Shown: positions 41,201 through 48,532 of the stretch, piece after piece
Layout: each line of letters begins with the position of its first letter
How positions within the stretch are numbered: the stretch's first letter is position 1
NCBI GenBank assembly: GCA_903873485.1
Contig: CAIQOO010000135.1
Location: 1-64,000 of the forward strand
Direction: 5' to 3'
DNA: 64,000 nucleotides
Source: an uncultured beta proteobacterium
GTDB taxonomy: Bacteria > Pseudomonadota > Gammaproteobacteria > Burkholderiales > Burkholderiaceae_C
Notes under the pieces: model-generated
Databases searched by the model: none
Told to the model about the DNA's origin: nothing
What the model saw: only the letters and a program-made list of their open reading frames with translations
Made by a program: the position numbers and the translations under genes

Positions 41201-42111
41201 AGTTGCGCAACGCTGCCGACCTGAGCATTCTGCAAAAGTGCTACAGCGCCTACCCGCCCCTGTCACCCGCGTGGCTGGACTTCCGCCGCGAAATGGACAT
41301 GACAAATGACAAGGACTTGTTTATTGAAAAAGACGCGCCAGACCTGCTGCCGCTGTTTGAAGGCAAGATGATCTGGCAATACAGCCATCTGCTGGAAAAA
41401 CCGCAATACTGGCTGGATACGGCAGCCTTTGACGAACGGCTGAAAAGCCGGGAACTGCACCGCATGGCGCAGGATTTGGGGGTGCCCAAGGCCGAGGTTG
41501 CCAAACATGGGGCGGCTGTGCGCCATGACCGGGAGTTTGTGCGGCTGGCGTTTCGGGACATTGCCAGCGACACCAATGAGCGAACCCTGATTTTTGCACT
41601 GTTGCCGCGTCATTGCGGCGTGGGCAACACCATCAACATCAGCATCCCCAAGACCTACATCCGCGATGATTCAGGCGGTGTGACCACCCAGGTCACGTCG
41701 CCGTTGCGACTGCTCTTCGCACTGGCCTGGTTCAACAGCTTGCCGGTGGACTGGCTGGCACGCTTCATGATTCAGATTCACGCCAACAAAACCTACCTCT
41801 ACCGCCTGCCCATCCCGCAAGCCGGCGATGTGGCCATCCGTGCCAACCCCGACTACGCCCAACTCGCCAAAAACGCCTTGCTGCTAAGCCTGTCTGCCAG
41901 TTGGGACGACTTTGCCGAGCTGGCACCGCTGTTCGACCTGCAGCCCGGTGATGTGCCTTTCACCGCCAAGGCCCGCGATCTGCTGCGTGCCGAGAATGAC
42001 AAAACCGTGGCCCGGCTGTATGGCATGACCGATGCCGAGTTCGCTCACTTGCTCTCCAGCTTCAAGGGCATGGCCACCAAGCGGCCCGAGTATCTGGCGT
42101 TGCTAGGCTAG
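38230..42111 (+). CDS. Type IIG restriction-modification enzyme (Eco57I-like)
   Basis: One 1293-aa chain with nuclease and adenine methyltransferase. The N-terminus shows a PD-(D/E)xK-type nuclease motif: ARPDWCLLLEP (D90) then ICESKAWGK (E117, K119). The methyltransferase follows: ASYYTPTSLSQPLV, the S-adenosylmethionine motif LDNACGSGHFLVEAL (about 523-537), FGVDLNPFAVELARLSLWMD, and the catalytic IIVGNPPWDKTKF (NPPW about 786-789). The C-terminal ~400 residues would hold target recognition. There is no separate specificity or methyltransferase gene and no BREX or DISARM partner nearby, so it should work alone. The target sequence cannot be predicted here. It sits beside VapBC, in an accessory patch. 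Confidence 0.85.
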   Translation: MTSDLLPPRWLINSLLDDGFIAQKSAQLGQSPVPCGLPAWLDAHFDAARLSQRSEAQLEERFIGPLLTQLGWTGVTQQTITVQGKQARPDWCLLLEPGQDNALIASKDHRLIAAICESKAWGKTLDTGRADRSHNPHHQLQDYLSTLRVRYGFLTNGRIWRMYDTDRITAKKTYIQFDLEVICGLENSVEKLSALALFAFFFGRDTYLSPAAAPGLAGQAGRSAIEQAIAASADFTLAVEENLKAVIYGYAGEDSLFEIMGRAIHRTNPNASLGEVYENSVVLLFRLLFVVYFEDKNRELLASHPFYQRFGLGHIFQNLPDLSDASSDLHDGLYALKQLFAMLNQGAGDIDIPLFNGGLFDPDRAPLLHTVKLFNNATLRQMLEKLLYKTDRGITLFDARRDFKSMSVTHLGRIYEGLLEFRFERALETAVYLEYETSTTRGKPIEAYFDAYDTAIIRKEKGFRALRELTVKKGDVYLKSASNSRKTSASYYTPTSLSQPLVKAAVDQALSAATAQGRALMDLKILDNACGSGHFLVEALGYLTDLALQRLETDADLQQLVALESGKIAEQLALLNLGFEPEDAQILKRALLKRCIFGVDLNPFAVELARLSLWMDSFIFGTPLSFIEHHIQHGNALMGASVQEFIAYNATEAKQNDFFVDSLSARFDELRTVMQELDAMRDTTAAEVEQSKSLWKTSIAPKLNLLSRALSLICTRRVLLAEGDKAGCEALDKSPSLLAQLFDESKTSTAALQQVEIYARRFNFFHYEVAFPEAFAGANKGFDIIVGNPPWDKTKFADTDFFPQYHSNYRSLKNTDKAAVQQRLLASPHVAAAYQSVLQYKDVANEYYKDKSLFPLNKGAGDGNLFRLFVERNLGLLKAGGSLNYVLPSALMFEEGSMGLRKHIFSQCRMTFFYSFENRKRIFLDVHSSYKFALMQVVNTPREAASAAPVAPIDTAFYVLDAADLQRPEVHVPYPLTMVKELSPEQWALMELRNAADLSILQKCYSAYPPLSPAWLDFRREMDMTNDKDLFIEKDAPDLLPLFEGKMIWQYSHLLEKPQYWLDTAAFDERLKSRELHRMAQDLGVPKAEVAKHGAAVRHDREFVRLAFRDIASDTNERTLIFALLPRHCGVGNTINISIPKTYIRDDSGGVTTQVTSPLRLLFALAWFNSLPVDWLARFMIQIHANKTYLYRLPIPQAGDVAIRANPDYAQLAKNALLLSLSASWDDFAELAPLFDLQPGDVPFTAKARDLLRAENDKTVARLYGMTDAEFAHLLSSFKGMATKRPEYLALLG

Positions 42112-42114
42112 CCA

Positions 42115-42180
42115 TTTACTATAATTTATATAGCTGTTAGCCCTTGCTACATAAGGGCTGGAAGGCAATTTTCCATAAAA
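42115..42180 (-). repeat. Comamonadaceae-type intergenic repeat, copy 12
   Basis: Leftward copy between the converging type IIG and cheA genes: ttatatagctgttagccctt followed by gctacataagggctggaa. The gcccttgctacataagggc part can also form a short stem. Confidence 0.75.
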
Positions 42181-42268
42181 TTGCATAAGGTGCCCGGCCC
42201 GCGCCAGGCCAGCGCTGCTGATGCCGTCTTTGTTCATGGGCAGTTTTTGCGCCCACCGCGTCAGCCCC

Positions 42269-43918
42269 TTAGCGTTGATCAGGCGAACTGATGCTCGCCA
42301 TCAGCGATGGCACATCCAATATGAGTGCTACCGCGCCGGTACCGAGAATGGTTGACCCGGCAATGCCGGGCAGGTGATGAAACAGCGCGGGCAGGGGTTT
42401 GATAACGGCTTGCATTTCGCCGTGCAGGGAATCGACCACGATGCCCACCTGCTGCTGCCCTGACTTGACCACCACCACATGTTCTTTGTGCGGGCGCGGG
42501 CTGCGCTCGCCAAAGCGCTGGCGCAACAGCACCAGCGGCAGGGCGTGGCCGCGCAGGTCCAGGTAGCCGGATGTGGCGCTGTGGTCGGTCAGTTCGAGGC
42601 ATTCAAACACCATGTTCAGCGCAATGACGAAATAGGTTTTGCCCAGGCTTACCAAAAAGCCGTCAATGATCGCCATCGTCAGAGGCAGGTGCAGGGTAAA
42701 CCTGGAGCCTTGGCCTGCTTGAGTTTGCACCTGCACCGATCCCCTGAGTGCCTGGATGCTGCTGCGCACCACATCCATGCCGACACCGCGCCCCGAAATA
42801 TTGCTCACCGTATCGGTGGTCGAAAAACCCGGAAGAAAAATCAGCTCGATCATTTCCTGGTCAGACAGCTTTTGTGTGGCAGGCACCAGACCACGTTCGA
42901 TGGCTTTGGCCAGGATACGTTCCTTGTTCAGGCCGGCACCATCGTCGGCCACCTCGATCACGATGCCACCGGGTTCATGGCAGGCACTCAAAAGCACCGT
43001 GCCCCTGGCGGGTTTGCCGCGCGCCAGGCGCGCTTGAGGTGCTTCAATGCCATGGTCAATCGCGTTGCGCAGCAAATGCATCAGCGGGTCACCAATTTTT
43101 TCGACCACCGACTTGTCGAGTTCTGCGTCTTCACCTTCGATCACCAGATCAATTTCCCGCTGCATGGCACTGGCAATATCACGCGAAACCCGCTTGAAGC
43201 GATTAAAGACCTCACCGATGCGCACCATGCGCAACTGGTTGGAGAGTGCCCGCATCGACTCGACCAACTGAACCAGGCCCGCATTGGCCTCGATCAGCTC
43301 AGTCTGCCCGCTCTTTTTGGCCTTCAAATGGGCGGCGGCACTGGCACTGACCATTTCGCCCACCAGGTCCAGCAATTGATCGAGCTTTTCGGCCTGAACC
43401 CGTACCTGGCGGGATGGCACGGAACCACTGTCAGGCAGCGGCTCAAGCGGGATGATCTCTGAGGATATTTCGGTCGGTAGCCGGGCTGGTGCTGCCGACA
43501 GTTGGCCGACCTTGCCAGGGGTCGCCTGCTGGGTGCTGATTTCTGCGCGGAGTGCTTCTGCCAGGGCGGCGCCGCAGTCGGCTCTTGCCTTGTCCGGCTC
43601 GGTATTTCCAGCCGACGCATCGGCAATCAGTGCCTTGATGTGGTCGCAGCAGCGCAGCAACAGGCTCACCAAAGGGCTGCTGGCCCTGATTTTCTCGCTG
43701 CGCAGCAATGACAGGGCATCTTCCATGACATGGGCAAACGCTGCCACTTGCTCCAGCTCGACCACACCGGCATCGCCCTTGATCGTGTGCACCGCCCGAA
43801 AGATGCTGTTGATGGTTTCCGGATCGTGCTGGCCTTGCTCCAGCGTCAGCATGCCAGACTCCATGCTTGCCAGCAAATCGACCGCATCCTCGATAAAGGC
43901 CGTCAGAATCTCATCCAT
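42269..43918 (-). CDS. cheA: CheA-type histidine kinase
   Basis: A 549-aa CheA-type kinase. The HPt domain (1-105) has the phospho-His in IFRAVHTIKGDAGVVELEQV. Then come the dimerisation helices (EKLDQLLDLVGEMV), the ATPase domain with LMHLLRNAIDHGIE, VADDGAGLNKERI and ISGRGVGMDVVRSSI, and a C-terminal CheW-like domain (about 410-545). The P2 domain that docks CheY/CheB is missing or reduced to a linker of ~60 residues. It is the last gene of a leftward operon: receiver, CheC, PAS-GAF-GGDEF, CheA, with a 7-bp gap from the GGDEF gene. No CheW, CheR, CheB or chemoreceptor gene is in the window, so its input is unknown. Output to the receiver protein and possibly to c-di-GMP is inferred from the operon. 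Confidence 0.88.
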   Translation of the reverse strand: MDEILTAFIEDAVDLLASMESGMLTLEQGQHDPETINSIFRAVHTIKGDAGVVELEQVAAFAHVMEDALSLLRSEKIRASSPLVSLLLRCCDHIKALIADASAGNTEPDKARADCGAALAEALRAEISTQQATPGKVGQLSAAPARLPTEISSEIIPLEPLPDSGSVPSRQVRVQAEKLDQLLDLVGEMVSASAAAHLKAKKSGQTELIEANAGLVQLVESMRALSNQLRMVRIGEVFNRFKRVSRDIASAMQREIDLVIEGEDAELDKSVVEKIGDPLMHLLRNAIDHGIEAPQARLARGKPARGTVLLSACHEPGGIVIEVADDGAGLNKERILAKAIERGLVPATQKLSDQEMIELIFLPGFSTTDTVSNISGRGVGMDVVRSSIQALRGSVQVQTQAGQGSRFTLHLPLTMAIIDGFLVSLGKTYFVIALNMVFECLELTDHSATSGYLDLRGHALPLVLLRQRFGERSPRPHKEHVVVVKSGQQQVGIVVDSLHGEMQAVIKPLPALFHHLPGIAGSTILGTGAVALILDVPSLMASISSPDQR

Positions 43919-43925
43919 CAGAGCC

Positions 43926-46568
43926 TCAATCCGATCGCGGCTCGCTGATCATTTGGGGCTGAAACAGACGGTAGCTGTTGCGCCCCGAGCGTTTGGCTGC
44001 GTACATTGCGGCATCTGCATATTTCAGCAGTGTGGTGTCGTTGCTGGCATGTTCTGGAAATAGGGCAATACCAATGCTGACACCGCTCTGGATCTGAAGA
44101 TCCGCAACCGGGAAGGCTTCGACAAACGCAGTGGTCAGTTTTTCGGCAACCACCGTGGCATCCAGATGGGTGGTGACTGCCGACAGCAGCACAGTGAACT
44201 CATCGCCGGCCAGTCGGGCCACCCGGTCGGATTCCCGCACACAGGATTTCAGCCGCGCCGCGACTTGCTGCAACAGCACATCACCGACATTGTGGCCATG
44301 CGTATCGTTGACCTGCTTGAACTTGTCCAGATCAATGAACATGAGTGCCACAGACTCGCCATTGCGCCTGGCCAGCGCAATGGCTTGACGCAAATAATCG
44401 CTGAAAAGTATCCGGTTGGGCAATTCGGTCAGCAGGTCGTAATGCGCCAGGTGTTCAAGTTTTGCCTCGGCTGCGCGCATGGCGGTCACATCCTCAAGGA
44501 TCGAAATGAAATGACTGACCTCGCCCGCGCTGTCCTGAATCGGGGTAATGGTTTGGCGCACAACATACTTGCTGCCGTCCTTGCGCAGTTCGGCGGTTTC
44601 ACCACACCAGGCTTTTCCACCGCTGGTGCTGGCGACCAGACCCTCGAACAGGCTGGCATCGGTGCGCCCGATTCTGAACAGACCCGGTGTGGCACCAATC
44701 ACTTCTTCTTCGCTGTAGCCCGTCATGGTGACAAAAGCTGCATTGAGCCACTGGATGCGGCCAGACTTGTCGGCTATGAAGACACCGTTGGCAGCGGCAG
44801 AGAGTCCGGTTTTCAGCAGGCGCAACTGCTCATGGTCGTTGGCCCGTTCCTGCGTGACACAGATGCGACTGGCGATGTCTGCCAGGTGGCAGGTGATGAC
44901 AGGGTTATCAAAAGTGTCTGGCCGGCTTGATACCGCCGTCAAACAGCCAAAAACCTCGCCCAGCAGTATCAGCGGGATGCTGTGGTAGTTGTGCAGATCG
45001 TGGCGACGGGCGGCTTCGCGCCAAGGCAAGAAGTCGGCATCGGTGGCGCGCGCCCACTGCGTCTTGCCCGAGCGCACCGCCCGGCCCGACGGGCCTTGCC
45101 CCAGCGGCGTATTGTCCCAGCGCAGGCCAACCGCAACAATCTCTGAAAAATAGCTATTCTGGTCACCGCCCCAGGCAGAAATGGACAGGCCTCCGCCGAT
45201 ATTTTTGCGCCCAATCCAGGTAAAGGCGAAATCGAAGATGCGTGCCACCTCGGCGCAAATGAAGTTGAACAAATGCTGCCTGGACTGACCATCCAGAATC
45301 TGCTGGTCGATCTGGTGAAAAAGGCGGTCAACGGCGGCCCGTTGCAGCCTCTCAGTCACATCGGCCGCATAAACGGCGATGCTCACCACATTGCCGGCAC
45401 TGTCAAACACCGGATAGAGGTTGGATTCAAAATGAAAGCCGTCTCTGACATCCTGCACAAACCCAGGCTGACCCGTATTGAAGACCTGATTGACCAGGTG
45501 CTGGCGGCTGCTTGCCAGATCGGCTGGCAGCAAGGCAAAGAAATCCTTGCCCAATAAATCCCTGGAACTGGTACCCAGCCGCCGCGCAGCGATTTCGTTG
45601 GTCGCCAGCACGGTTCCGGCAGGGTCAAGCAACATGGCTGACTCCTGCGTTGCGTCGATCAACGCGCGGGTGGTCGCCTCTGCTTGCCGCCGCGCGGTGG
45701 TATCGCGGGCCACCGCAAGCAGCGAAACGATGGCTCCGCCGGCATTGCGCAGCGGTGTCGCCTTGGTATCGATCCAGCAACGGGTGCCGCGATGGCCCTG
45801 CACATTGAACTCAAAGTTGGCGTTCTCCCCGGCCAATACCCGCCGCAGCATCTCTGAAAAGGCCTCCCGGTGGGGTGGCAGCACAAAATTGAGCAAACTC
45901 TGGCTTCCAAGTTCTGCCAGGTTTTTCACCTCAAACAGTGCCAGGCCAGCCCGGTTGATCTGAATCGCAGAACCATCTGCCGCCAGCACCATCACGCACT
46001 CGGGTTCGCTGTCGAGAATCGTGTTGAGGAACTTCTTCTGTTCTTCTATGGTTTTTTCCCGGTGAACCGCCAAAGACACATCAAATATCTCGATCAGGCA
46101 GCAGGGTTCACAAAGCGCGCGACCCAGCGGCAGCACATTTACTTTTTGCTGGATGCGCTGCTTGAGACCGTTGGGCAACAGTTTGCCAAACAGCGGGAAA
46201 GGTGATTTGTTCAGCGTTTGTGACAGCACCGACGGAAAACCATCCTGCAAAGCACTCTCGATCGCACTCTGAACCCGGCCACCCGCGAGTTCCGGGAAAA
46301 TTTCGACGAGGGTGCGGCCCAGTGCCGCCTGCCTGGCGATGCCCGATCCCCGCTCCAGCCAGCGGCTCCAGAGGATCACGCGCTCCTGCGCGTCGAGCAC
46401 GACAACACCGTAGCTGACGACATTGAGCAGTGCTTCCAGCAAGCCGTTAGCCGAAAGCCCGGACTGCGCCGGTGTGTCAGCCCCGGCTAGCGTGTTGACT
46501 GGCTCAGCCTCTGCGGCGCTGGCCGGTATGCTGCCTGTTGCGGGTAGCTGGCTGGGCAAACGCGTCAT
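43926..46568 (-). CDS. PAS-GAF-GGDEF diguanylate cyclase
   Basis: An 880-aa cytoplasmic-looking protein with several PAS domains (about 165-400, and 590-705), a GAF-like domain (about 420-565, FICAEVARIFDFAFTWIGRK) and a C-terminal GGDEF domain that would make c-di-GMP. The active-site motif is AGDEF (ARLAGDEFTVLLS); this variant occurs in active cyclases. The product-inhibition motif RESD lies just before it. The protein begins by overlapping the CheC stop by 4 bp (ATGA, 46565-46568) and ends 7 bp before cheA. No receiver domain is attached, so a link to the kinase would need protein contact. Confidence 0.85.
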   Translation of the reverse strand: MTRLPSQLPATGSIPASAAEAEPVNTLAGADTPAQSGLSANGLLEALLNVVSYGVVVLDAQERVILWSRWLERGSGIARQAALGRTLVEIFPELAGGRVQSAIESALQDGFPSVLSQTLNKSPFPLFGKLLPNGLKQRIQQKVNVLPLGRALCEPCCLIEIFDVSLAVHREKTIEEQKKFLNTILDSEPECVMVLAADGSAIQINRAGLALFEVKNLAELGSQSLLNFVLPPHREAFSEMLRRVLAGENANFEFNVQGHRGTRCWIDTKATPLRNAGGAIVSLLAVARDTTARRQAEATTRALIDATQESAMLLDPAGTVLATNEIAARRLGTSSRDLLGKDFFALLPADLASSRQHLVNQVFNTGQPGFVQDVRDGFHFESNLYPVFDSAGNVVSIAVYAADVTERLQRAAVDRLFHQIDQQILDGQSRQHLFNFICAEVARIFDFAFTWIGRKNIGGGLSISAWGGDQNSYFSEIVAVGLRWDNTPLGQGPSGRAVRSGKTQWARATDADFLPWREAARRHDLHNYHSIPLILLGEVFGCLTAVSSRPDTFDNPVITCHLADIASRICVTQERANDHEQLRLLKTGLSAAANGVFIADKSGRIQWLNAAFVTMTGYSEEEVIGATPGLFRIGRTDASLFEGLVASTSGGKAWCGETAELRKDGSKYVVRQTITPIQDSAGEVSHFISILEDVTAMRAAEAKLEHLAHYDLLTELPNRILFSDYLRQAIALARRNGESVALMFIDLDKFKQVNDTHGHNVGDVLLQQVAARLKSCVRESDRVARLAGDEFTVLLSAVTTHLDATVVAEKLTTAFVEAFPVADLQIQSGVSIGIALFPEHASNDTTLLKYADAAMYAAKRSGRNSYRLFQPQMISEPRSD

Positions 46569-47194
46569 GTTGCAGGGATGCCGATGAAGCGGTCCAGGCT
46601 TTCTATCAGGCTGTGAATCGACGGCACATCCATCAAAAATGCCATATAGCCTTGAATCGTTCTGGAGGCAATGCTGAAGTCGATGACGATCAGCAGGATC
46701 GAGTCGTCAGTTTTGCGCCGGTTCACCTGCAGCAAGTCGGTGCCCAGGCCCATCCGCACCTCGGGCAAGGTGGAGTCGAAGCGGTCGTTGATCAGGTTGG
46801 CAATGCTGCCGATACAGGCGTTGAGCAAGATATTGCCGATTTCAGCCATCGCCTCTTGTTCGAGTTCGGACAATTCATCCATCGAATAAGACTCGCCCAG
46901 CATCATGCGCACAATCTCCAGACTGTGATCCTCCGGAAACATGAGGATCGCTTCGGTATTGAAAGGCCCGCTGAACTCTTGTGCCACGCCGCAGACGCAC
47001 TGGTTGTTGAGGCCCAGGTGTTGCCCCGCCTGGCTGGCCGCGACGAACTGCACGGTGGGTACCGACAGCGCGATTCTTTCACCCACGATCTTGCTCAAGG
47101 CTGATGCCGCCCGGCCCACGCTGATATTGAAAATCTCGACCAAGGCATCCAACTGAATTTCAGTCAGACTGACCACGCCGCTACTGCCGGGCAT
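46565..47194 (-). CDS. cheC: CheC-type phosphatase
   Basis: A 209-aa protein of the CheC/CheX/FliY family, which removes phosphate from CheY-like proteins. Both family active-site motifs are visible: LDALVEIFNISVGRAASALS (E-x2-N) and EQEAMAEIGNILLNACIGSI (E-x2-GN). Two intact sites fit a working CheC. It overlaps the receiver gene upstream by 14 bp and the GGDEF gene downstream by 4 bp, so it is firmly in the operon. The neighbouring receiver protein is the obvious substrate. Confidence 0.85.
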   Translation of the reverse strand: MPGSSGVVSLTEIQLDALVEIFNISVGRAASALSKIVGERIALSVPTVQFVAASQAGQHLGLNNQCVCGVAQEFSGPFNTEAILMFPEDHSLEIVRMMLGESYSMDELSELEQEAMAEIGNILLNACIGSIANLINDRFDSTLPEVRMGLGTDLLQVNRRKTDDSILLIVIDFSIASRTIQGYMAFLMDVPSIHSLIESLDRFIGIPAT

Positions 47195-47549
47195 GGGCCA
47201 TCACCTTGGCAATTGACTCAACAGTGACGGGCTTTTCGACAAAGCCGAGTCCAAGCGCCTGGGCGCGGGCGCGCATGTCGTCTTGAATGTTGCCGCTCAG
47301 GAGCACAATTTTGGCATTCGGGCAGTTCTTGCGCAGTTCCTCAATCGCCTCGATGCCGTTGATTCCGGGCATATTGATGTCCATGCTGATCAGATCGGGG
47401 GTGACGGTGCGCGTCATGTCATGTGCTTCTAGTCCGCTGGCGGCTTCCAGCAGTTCCCAGTCGGGATGGCTTTGCGCTGCAATCTGGCGAATTTTCATGC
47501 GTGACACGCGGCTGTCATCGACAAACAAATAGATATTTCTGGTGCTCAC
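47181..47549 (-). CDS. CheY-like single-domain response regulator
   Basis: A stand-alone receiver of about 122 aa. The acidic pair is in FVDDSRVSRMK, the phosphoacceptor Asp in DLISMDINMPGI, the Thr/Ser position in IVLLSGN and the Lys in FVEKPV. I prefer a GTG start at 47549, because ggag lies 9 bp upstream; a TTG at 47564 would add five residues. There is no output domain, so it works by binding a partner. It is the first gene of the leftward operon with CheC, the GGDEF protein and CheA, and should be phosphorylated by CheA and reset by CheC. Confidence 0.88.
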   Translation of the reverse strand: MSTRNIYLFVDDSRVSRMKIRQIAAQSHPDWELLEAASGLEAHDMTRTVTPDLISMDINMPGINGIEAIEELRKNCPNAKIVLLSGNIQDDMRARAQALGLGFVEKPVTVESIAKVMAHARQ

Positions 47550-47732
47550 GGTGTGCTGCTCCAATCAATAAAAATACAAAGGGGTTAAGGTTTACGCGTT
47601 GACAGCAGGGCAACCTGGCTTGTATGTGGCCTGTAGCACCCGATGGTATTGCGCAACCTTCAACTTGATCAAGGTGAAGTCGCGTTGAAGTTGTGGCATG
47701 ACCGGTTTTTGTGTTGATACAGTGACAAACAG

Positions 47733-47748
47733 TGTAAACGTGTTTTCG
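47733..47748. promoter_or_regulatory. Imperfect copy of the gtaaac palindrome
   Basis: tgtaaacgtgttttcg matches the perfect site at 47795 except for one base in each arm. The two sites start 62 bp apart, near six helical turns, so they lie on about the same face of the DNA. Confidence 0.45.
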
Positions 47749-47794
47749 AGGAAGCGATATTGAACATTTTTCTGCTGCCAAGTTGGGCAACAGG

Positions 47795-47810
47795 CGTAAA
47801 CGAGTTTACG
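47795..47810. promoter_or_regulatory. Perfect palindrome, likely TetR operator
   Basis: cgtaaacgagtttacg: 7-bp arms around a 2-bp centre, 37 bp before the tetR-family start codon. TetR regulators typically bind such sites to repress themselves and a divergent operon. Confidence 0.55.
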
Positions 47811-47847
47811 ATGACGAGTTGATCATGTTTGACTTTCCTGGCTCGTT

Positions 47848-48501
47848 ATGAAAAGTGCCCTTCGTCAAAATATTTTGAAAGTTGCGAGAGCACTCTTTAT
47901 GGAAAAGGGTTTCGAGGCCGTCGGCATGCGGGAAATTGCACAAGCGGTGGGGCTTCAGCCCACACAGGTGTACCGGCTGGAGCTTTCCAAAGCCGACATT
48001 TTGGCCGAAGTCATCATCGAACTTAACAACGAACTGATTCAAGGGCTGCCGGCACTTCTGGCTACCATCGGAGGGGACAACGCATTTGAACGCACCAGCG
48101 CCTACCTGCATGCCTTGTACCGCTTTGACATTGAACATCAGCCACTGCGATCAGTCGGTGCCATTTACGGTTGGTCCTGGACCGGCGAGTACGAGACTGC
48201 CGTGATTGCGCAGGTATGGCAATTCCTGTCGCCGATTGCCAACTGGCTGCGTGACGATGGATTTGAAGACATTCAGGCCCGTTGCTATGGCGTTTGGGCC
48301 TTGTATTACGTGGGCTATCGCCGGGCCGTGTTGAAGGGATGCGCTGCAGGCGACTGTCTGGCCGAAATCAGGCCCAGTCTGGCGCTGCTGTTTGATCATG
48401 GAAAACGCACTTGCCCGCCATCACCGGTTGCACCCCATGCTGGCGCAACTGATTCTGGCAGGCCGCTTCTGAATGGCTGCCAACTGCAAGGGATTCATTG
48501 A
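47848..48501 (+). CDS. TetR-family transcriptional regulator
   Basis: A 217-aa regulator. The N-terminal helix-turn-helix is typical of TetR: ILKVARALFMEKGFEAVGMR, then EIAQAVGLQPTQVYRLELSK. The rest is a helical ligand-binding and dimer domain with no family assignment. A gtaaac palindrome lies just upstream, so autorepression is likely, and the divergent receiver-CheC-GGDEF-CheA operon may share control. A membrane PAS-GGDEF gene starts about 31 bp after its stop on the same strand and may be co-regulated. The ligand is unknown. Confidence 0.85.
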   Translation: MKSALRQNILKVARALFMEKGFEAVGMREIAQAVGLQPTQVYRLELSKADILAEVIIELNNELIQGLPALLATIGGDNAFERTSAYLHALYRFDIEHQPLRSVGAIYGWSWTGEYETAVIAQVWQFLSPIANWLRDDGFEDIQARCYGVWALYYVGYRRAVLKGCAAGDCLAEIRPSLALLFDHGKRTCPPSPVAPHAGATDSGRPLLNGCQLQGIH

Positions 48502-48532
48502 CGATGAGGTTTCAGATCGGAGTTGGTTTCAG

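Larger units (their letters stand above)
47550..47847. other. Divergent promoter region between receiver operon and TetR gene
   Basis: Holds a partial common repeat (about 47618-47665, ggcctgtagcacc and tattgcgcaac), two palindromic sites with gtaaac arms, and a further half-site gtttacg near 47590. Promoters for both the leftward operon and the TetR gene must lie here; I could not fix their -35 and -10 boxes with confidence. Confidence 0.6.

Noticed and set aside
38230-42111. BREX PglX or DISARM methyltransferase
   Set aside because: No BrxA, BrxB, BrxC, PglZ or DISARM helicase gene is nearby, and the N-terminus has its own nuclease motif, which fits type IIG.
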